From: Paralvinella palmiformis
Taxonomy: Eukaryota; Annelida; Polychaeta; Terebellida; Alvinellidae
Reading direction: 5' to 3'
Assembly (NCBI GenBank): GCA_025642065.1
Contig: JAODUP010000576.1
Span: 389,849-453,848 of the forward strand
DNA: 64,000 bases
The translations under genes were made by a program, and so were the position numbers. The notes under the pieces are model-generated. The model saw nothing but the letters and a program-made list of their open reading frames with translations, did not search any database and was not told where the DNA came from. Positions 60,520-64,000 of this stretch are shown piece after piece (position 1 is the stretch's first letter; each line of letters begins with the position of its first letter).

Positions 60520-61091
60520 AAACAAAAAGAAGTTTTATATTTACCAATAACAGCTGCAGCCACAAGTCGTACAGAAGCAGGAGGCTTTGGGCAGTCGGGA
60601 AAAGCAGGTTGCAGGACGTTTTCAGCAAAGGTCAGAGCAATTGCTGCATTCGTGGCTGGGAATGCGATAAGCAGGGCAGCCCAGAGGTACATGAAACCAG
60701 CAATGTTGCCAAAACCTTCCTGTATGTAGCTATACAGGCCACCAGCCTTTGATATCAGCGTGCCGAGCTCGGCAAAGCTGTGGGCACCAAACAGGGCGAT
60801 GAATCCGCAGATGACCCATATGATCAAGGCCACGCCAACGGTACCCGACTGTATGAGGACGCCTTTCGGTGACACAAAGATCCCACTGCCAATTATCGTG
60901 CCTGAGATCAGTGCCACGCCACTGAACAATCCAACAGTGCGCTTCAGCCGCACCACTGGTGTCTCGATTTCGACCACTGATGGCAGCAAAGTGCCATTGG
61001 GAATGCTGTCCTCAGTGTTGGCTCGTGATTCACGTGGTGTCAGCATGACACCATTGCCATCCAAATGATCGTTCTGTTTAACATCTGCCAT
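43659..61091 (-). CDS. SLC7-family L-type/y+L-type amino-acid transporter light chain, complete, 10 exons
   Basis: I assembled the CDS from splice signals: exons 60545-61091, 56041-56166, 55547-55646, 52534-52578, 51141-51264, 49672-49775, 45416-45512, 45126-45275, 44378-44555 and 43659-43723, read high to low. The total is 1536 nt, or 511 residues plus TGA, the usual length for the family, with every phase joining exactly. Family hallmarks are [14 protein letters not shown] in TM1 (about 65-77), [18 protein letters not shown] after TM2, [15 protein letters not shown] between TM6 and TM7, and [12 protein letters not shown] after TM8. Cys167 (FPDCPKP, between TM3 and TM4) sits where vertebrate LATs form the disulfide with the SLC3A2/4F2hc heavy chain. 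The expected product is a 12-TM plasma-membrane amino-acid exchanger. The SGLFSYSGW and ASDAVAVTFAD segments lean towards y+LAT, but LAT cannot be excluded. Start: an ATG at 61091; the 10-codon longer frame begins at TTG. No lesions are visible. Confidence 0.95.
44378..44555 (-). CDS. SLC7 exon 9 (TM11-TM12)
   Basis: Acceptor TTTTTCAG|GTGA and donor GTTG|GTAGGT; 178 nt. Two hydrophobic helices ([20 protein letters not shown] and a second ending [10 protein letters not shown]). The frame would read on for a few dozen codons into the intron, but the exon 10 join is a better family match. Confidence 0.92.
44886..45070 (-). mobile_element. SINE family A copy in SLC7 intron 8
   Basis: Nearly full length: head with box B GAGTTCAAATCTCGG, GGGTGTTTCATCTTTGAATTC, GGTCACTCGGCCC and GGTCATAAAACAGCAGTC. 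Same strand as the host gene; the head lies about 55 bp before exon 8 in transcript order. Confidence 0.87.
45126..45275 (-). CDS. SLC7 exon 8 (TM9-TM10)
   Basis: Acceptor TATTTTCAG|GGAA and donor ATAAAG|GTAACA; exactly 50 codons, phase 0 at both ends. Encodes two hydrophobic segments and the RPDAYRPIK loop typical of the family. The 140-bp intron 7 is the shortest in the gene. Confidence 0.93.
45416..45512 (-). CDS. SLC7 exon 7 ([12 protein letters not shown] loop)
   Basis: Acceptor CTTCTTTAG|GTTG and donor TTTGAG|GTAATT; 97 nt, ends in phase 0. Encodes the signature intracellular segment [19 protein letters not shown] followed by the start of TM9. Confidence 0.93.
46595..46930. repeat. AATTCC-rich dispersed repeat, copy 1 (SLC7 intron 6)
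   Basis: Shares CAATTCCAATT clusters at both ends and the block GGATTGTCATGGAAGAAATA, TTTCTGAATAAAAA with 51.9 kb, same orientation. No TIR or ORF. Confidence 0.75.
47483..47556 (-). repeat. tRNA-like sequence (SINE head or tRNA pseudogene)
   Basis: Minus strand begins GAGCTCCCGTGGCCTAGCAG (box A-like, resembling Leu/Ser tRNA D-arms) and contains ACAGGTTCGAAACCTG, a perfect 4-bp T-stem with the loop TTCGAAA; GAGCTC can pair with GAGCTT near its end. The anticodon stem (GCACC/GGTGC) encloses eight bases instead of seven, so it is not a sound tRNA. Confidence 0.6.
48136..48278 (-). mobile_element. SINE family A copy in SLC7 intron 6
   Basis: Diverged copy: GCCACCTCTGTGGACTTCCTGG head, box B GGGTTCCAACCCTGA, and GCGTGTTTCATCTTTCAC body; truncated near GCCTACTTTG. 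Confidence 0.75.
49672..49775 (-). CDS. SLC7 exon 6 (TM8)
   Basis: Acceptor TTTCTCAG|ACGT and donor GGCAAG|GTGCGT; 104 nt. Encodes [20 protein letters not shown] and [14 protein letters not shown]. Gly-Gly-Leu-Asn-Gly is the conserved TM8 turn. Confidence 0.93.
50180..51060 (+). repeat. Degenerate ~51-bp satellite carrying TGACTCA in nearly every unit (SLC7 intron 5)
   Basis: Exact TGACTCA at 50185, 50236, 50287, 50324, 50374, 50428, 50479, 50580, 50633, 50738, 50789, 50916, 50999 and 51051, and TGAGTCA at 50694; TAACTCA variants at 50530 and 50967. The rest of the unit (TGTAGTGGTCAAATTACTTA, ATGATAAA) is strongly diverged. TGACTCA is the AP-1/GCN4-type bZIP site. It lies between exons 5 and 6. 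Confidence 0.88.
51141..51264 (-). CDS. SLC7 exon 5 (TM7)
   Basis: Acceptor ATTATATAG|GAAT and donor GCTGTG|GTAAGT; 124 nt, ends in phase 0. Encodes [20 protein letters not shown] (TM7) and the extracellular [11 protein letters not shown] segment. Confidence 0.93.
51938..52255. repeat. AATTCC-rich dispersed repeat, copy 2 (SLC7 intron 4)
   Basis: Counterpart of 46.6 kb: TTTATCAATTCCAATTCCA, CCTACTTGGAATATCTAC, AGATTGTCATGGAATAAATA and TTTCTGAATAAAAA in the same order. Confidence 0.75.
52534..52578 (-). CDS. SLC7 exon 4 (45-nt microexon-like exon)
   Basis: Acceptor TATTGTTAG|GTAT and donor TATCA|GTAAGT. Only 15 codons, [14 protein letters not shown], but they fall exactly at the conserved VTEE-KNP segment after TM6 and preserve phase with both neighbours. 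Confidence 0.9.
53387..54517. mobile_element. hAT-type nonautonomous DNA transposon in SLC7 intron 3
   Basis: Terminal inverted repeats CAAGGCCTGAAAAAT (left) and CAGGGCCAGAAAATA (right, minus strand), flanked by an 8-bp target duplication ATTGATGG (53379-53386) / ATTGACGG (54518-54525) with one change. The size of the duplication and the CA-A/G-GG start fit hAT. Internally about 260 bp are duplicated (around 53575-53830 and 53880-54140, sharing GTGACATTGC and CTCGTACATTTAC). No transposase frame. Confidence 0.75.
55183..55528 (+). mobile_element. SINE family B copy in SLC7 intron 3
   Basis: Shares GACGCAGTTAGTTAGAGTGT, GCTGCGATGCAATGCCGTTAT, AACCTGACATGATGTGATGG and GAGTAACGCTTTGAGCCTAT with the 11.2-kb copy. 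Ends with AAGTGCCTTAGAGCAGC and TAGGGTGCTATATATAAATG plus (ATT)n, a tail also seen in reverse on the 3.3-kb LINE, so the SINE probably borrows that LINE's 3' end. A 15-bp GTGATGGCTATGCGC segment is duplicated inside. It is antisense to the gene. Confidence 0.83.
55547..55646 (-). CDS. SLC7 exon 3 (extracellular loop, start of TM6)
   Basis: Acceptor TGTTATAG|GACG and donor GGCTG|GTAGGT; 100 nt. Encodes an Asn-containing loop and the [13 protein letters not shown] motif of the substrate-contacting TM6. Confidence 0.92.
56041..56166 (-). CDS. SLC7 exon 2 (TM4-TM5)
   Basis: Acceptor CTGTTTCAG|CATT and donor ATGG|GTAAGG; 126 nt, phase 1 at both ends. Contains [19 protein letters not shown], typical of the TM4-TM5 region, and a hydrophobic TM5. 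Confidence 0.93.
56205..56280 (+). repeat. 15-bp tandem repeat
   Basis: CATATACATCAAACA repeated about five times just upstream (in transcript order) of SLC7 exon 2. Confidence 0.8.
57131..57375 (+). repeat. 45-bp tandem repeat, about 5 copies (SLC7 intron 1)
   Basis: Unit CTAGCCTAGACTACGGTAGA then TATAAACATCCTACCTTGTT and CCGGC. A palindromic-like CTAGCCTAG is in each unit. Confidence 0.88.
58003..58395. mobile_element. CAGGGTTC-ended MITE in SLC7 intron 1
   Basis: Ends CAGGGTTCATACACATTT and, inward from the right, CAGGGTTCGCACTGGTCC; 5-bp flank TGTTA on both sides (57998-58002 and 58396-58400). Internal motifs CCAGGACTTTCCAGGACC and a reverse-related right half. Such ends are common in aquatic invertebrate genomes; the superfamily is left open. 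Confidence 0.7.
59090..59435 (+). repeat. 44-bp tandem repeat, about 7 copies (SLC7 intron 1)
   Basis: Composite unit of ACATGACCAGTACACAATCA and ACATGACCAGTATACATACA plus ATCA; the 20- and 24-bp halves are themselves related. Confidence 0.9.
60470..60517 (+). repeat. (CA)n(GA)n next to the SLC7 exon 1 donor
   Basis: On the gene's strand this is (CT)n(GT)n starting about 25 nt into intron 1. Confidence 0.93.
60545..61091 (-). CDS. SLC7 exon 1 (start codon, N-terminus, TM1-TM3)
   Basis: Encodes residues 1-182 plus one base. A hydrophilic cytosolic N-terminus of about 50 residues is followed by TM1 with the unwound substrate-binding motif GSGIF, then TM2, TM3 and the extracellular Cys167. The donor is ATTG|GTAAATAT. 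A (CT)n(GT)n microsatellite begins about 25 bases into intron 1. Confidence 0.93.
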
Positions 61092-61974
61092 GTTCTTCAA
61101 TTACAAGCTTCCGGGTAAGAAACAGCATGCAGAGTCACCTTAAAAACTCACACATCTCATAAACAGCAGGCCAAAACTGATTTATCTAACACATGCCCAC
61201 GCACATGTGCACACACAAGCATATATATATATACACACACACACATACGAACATGCACAATGTTTGATCACAGACTAAGATGGGTCGATGGATTAACTGA
61301 AGTTGCGTTGAATTAAACCTAATCCGATAACGACTGACTACTTATATGGGTTATCAGTCGTTGATGAAGCAGATGAGAGTTTCTTGCTCATCTTCTCAGC
61401 CCACGATGGCTGCTTGGTTAAAATGCTAAACAAACAACTTCACAGGAAGAGAACAATGTGAAAGATGCACAGTGTCATCCAAATCGTTTGGCGTCTCCTG
61501 GTCGAGTTCAAAGTTTGTCTACCTCGCAGGCAAATCAGTGAACAATCACAGGCCAGAGCGTGATGAACGATGTTTCACCTGCCGACGCTGACAAACCCCT
61601 CGAAGCACCGACGAACCGATAGCCGATGACCAGTCTCTACCGATGCTGTACGTCTCGGTGTCCCAGCCACGACAGGATTTCTCTGAGACGAGTCGGATGA
61701 ACAGAAGACACTATGTGACACGAGTCCGGTAGCTGCAGCTGGTATCACAGTGCTTACTTCAGTGGGAAGGAATCAAGTGGATCCTGGTCTATCATCAGGT
61801 GGTCACCAAGTTCGTGATATTTAGACCATCTGTCGGGCGACGGAAATACTTGGCACTGATCCTGGTCATAGCTGATCCCCAACCTCGCCTCATGGTTTAG
61901 TTAGAAAGATGAAGTCAACCCTTTAAGCCAGAGAAATCATTTGCCATAATGACAGCCCTACTGGTGTCTTGGTC
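61092..61974 (-). promoter_or_regulatory. Probable 5' UTR part of SLC7 exon 1
   Basis: Upstream of the ATG (minus strand) the first convincing acceptor is TTGTTCAATTTCAG|GACCAAG at 61974/61975, suggesting an 880-nt untranslated stretch attached to coding exon 1 and an upstream noncoding first exon. No TATA-like promoter can be assigned. A (TA)n(CA)n tract lies inside at about 61221-61250. Confidence 0.35.
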
Positions 61975-62176
61975 CTGAAATTGAACAACAGATGACGTTT
62001 AACAACATATTACTTTATCTATCACTATCAGTTAAGTAATCGTCCTAAAATTATTGTAATTATTAAACACAATCAATAACATATGACAGATAATAATTAT
62101 TGTACTATATTTACTCTGGAGTTCAGGATTATCAACAAATCTGAAGCACATACAGGAAACATTAATACCTTTGAAT

Positions 62177-62325
62177 GCACACACACACACACACACACAC
62201 CACTGCTATAACAATCTTAAAACAACTGTAATACTGATAATGGGATATGCGAGCGTGTGTGTGTGTGGGGGGGGACAGACAGACAAACAGACACAGACAG
62301 TCAGACAGACAGACAGACAGGTAGA
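62177..62325 (+). repeat. (CA)n, (GT)n and (CAGA)n microsatellites
   Basis: Three separate short tracts upstream of the transporter gene. Confidence 0.88.
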
Positions 62326-63461
62326 TAGAGGCAGATTATATAAAAATATAGAGAGTAAATAATTTTTCTAATATGTCGGCAATCGATTAATGTTGTGTTT
62401 AATTATAGAAGTAAATTTAGATCACTTCTCCACAGTGTGGTGTATCTGAGATCAAAATAAAACTCAGTGAGTGATATATTTTAGTAATTCAGCCCAGACT
62501 TCTGTCACAGAACACATATTGAACGTCAGATAATACAAAGTTCAGAAGTAATGTAAGAAGCAGAAACTTCAACAAGAACAACACCTGTTTTATTTAGCAC
62601 TCCGAAGCCAAACATAAACACTGGCCAGATAATAGGCTAAATTGTGTCCTGGCCAACTAAAGATAATGTATTCATACCTGAATATATGAATATTAAAATC
62701 TATGTAAATCACCAGGTGATCTCATCTAGTGCAAGAAATGCCGCTAATATTTTGTTTCAATGACAACTTTTTATGTGGAACATCAAGCCAAGATCAAGAA
62801 ATATTGTTGCCTTAAGAGATTTAGCAAGGTACAAAGGCTCAGGAGAAGTGTAAACAAAAATCCATGATGCGCAAATGTTGACTCTCACCAATGAACCACC
62901 CACACCGTGTATGAATAAACTGACCTTGTTTTGTTAACCTGGTCATGAAAAGTACAGCTGTTCTTGGCTTATATATAAGACTATGAATGTCACATCCATT
63001 ATTATTATTATTATTAGTAATTACTTTGTGGCTGGGATTATGATAATACTTTATGATTATTATTAAAAATAATGCCATGTGTGGAAAGTAGTTTTTGTGT
63101 TAAAATATGATGTTTCTAGTTTCATTATCATGTTTATATCTATTTGATTTGTTAAAGATTTTTTATAACTATTATCACAACTGAATAATTAACATTTAGT
63201 TAAGTTCAAGACCAATGCCAATACTGAGTTCACAATTAGCAAGAGTACATCACTTCATTTTACAAAAGCGAAAGAAAGCAACAATTTCTCTTGAACTGCA
63301 AGTTTATAATGTACAACAACAAACAACGCACTCAATTCCATATCACTGTAATTACACACTATATTCACAATCCTTAGGGACGTGTTGCTCCTGAAGATTG
63401 CCTTTAATTAATTAACCAATCCATTTCAAACATTATTGGCCTCCAGACGTTGGTATATGAG

Positions 63462-63787
63462 GTGACGTCAACAGCACCGAAACACTAGCTAACAATATAC
63501 CATCCATGGGTTCATCAACTCAGTGGGTGAAGTCAACAGCACCGAAACACTAGCTAACAATATACCATCCATGGGTTCATCAACTCAGTGTGTGAAGTCA
63601 ACAGCACCGAAACACTAGCTAACAATATACCATCCATGGGTTCATCAACTCAGTGGGTGAAGTCAACAACACCGAAACACTAGCTAACAATATACCATCC
63701 ATGGGTTCATCAACTCAGTGTGTGAAGTCAACAACACCGAAACACTAGCTAACAATATACCATCCATGGGTTCATCAACTCAGTGTG
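63462..63787 (+). repeat. 65-bp tandem repeat, five copies
   Basis: Starts at 63462, 63527, 63592, 63657 and 63722. Contains CACCGAAACACTAGCTAAC and CCATCCATGGGTTCATCAAC; CCATCCATGG includes a CCATGG palindrome. Copies differ only at a few sites (GACG/GAAG, AGC/AAC, GGG/GTG). Confidence 0.93.
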
Positions 63788-64000
63788 TAACCAGTAGATA
63801 CTACAAGAAACTACAAAAAAACAACAACAAAAAACAAAAGAACTAAACATACTTAACAAACAATAAACACCATCCTGTCGGTTTACGTCACATGATTTCC
63901 ATGATTGTTGATTCACGTAGTAATGTAATTAAACTAAAATTTCAATTGCGAAAACAAATATATGTTTATGTATAAAAAAAGGACAGCATGCAAAAAGTAA

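Noticed and set aside
1..64000. CRISPR array, operon or phage-type system
   Set aside because: Spliceosomal introns, SINEs and LINEs show this is animal DNA; the tandem arrays have no unique spacers between repeats.

Overview
This is invertebrate animal nuclear DNA: AT-rich, intron-rich and crowded with microsatellites, minisatellites, tRNA-derived SINEs, decayed non-LTR retrotransposons and short DNA transposons. Protein style and repeat composition fit a lophotrochozoan, most likely a mollusc; the species cannot be fixed from the sequence alone.

Only three host protein-coding loci are supported. (1) At 1.3-1.9 kb lie the last two exons of an unrecognised plus-strand gene. (2) At 8.2-9.3 kb a GC-rich, single-coding-exon gene encodes a 356-residue type II membrane protein resembling a Golgi glycosyltransferase. 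(3) From 61.1 kb down to 43.7 kb, on the minus strand, there is a complete ten-exon SLC7-family (LAT/y+LAT-type) amino-acid transporter of 511 residues. All nine coding introns have GT-AG ends and the reading phases join without error.

The rest is repeat biology. 2-6 kb: LINE fragments and GC-rich or 15-bp tandem repeats. 9.6-10.8 kb: a 36-bp minisatellite of about 32 copies built around TCGCGA. 13-15.7 kb: three LINE 3' ends, two of them tail to tail. 15.9-17.5 kb: a roughly 157-bp satellite with two different dimeric higher-order patterns. 18.3-18.8 kb: an 8/16-bp minisatellite with a short inverted relative at 28.0 kb. 20.0-24.5 kb: a decayed MULE-like transposase gene carrying an in-frame 21-bp x 9 repeat. 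25.7-27.7 kb: a LINE whose empty target site can be read from a related sequence at 19.6 kb. 28.9-35.5 kb: a tandem 613-bp duplication, a 139-bp module seen three times, and a LINE split by a SINE. 35.5-38.1 kb: an LTR-retrotransposon pol end and a LINE ORF1 fragment. 38.5-43.6 kb: a pogo-like MITE and otherwise featureless AT-rich DNA.

Inside the transporter gene the introns hold SINEs, a paired AATTCC-rich element, a hAT-type nonautonomous element with an 8-bp target duplication, a CAGGGTTC MITE, and an 870-bp degenerate satellite in intron 5. That satellite repeats the AP-1/GCN4-type heptamer TGACTCA 15 times at about 51-bp spacing and is the most unusual possibly functional signal in the window. 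I found no CRISPR, operon or other prokaryotic feature.
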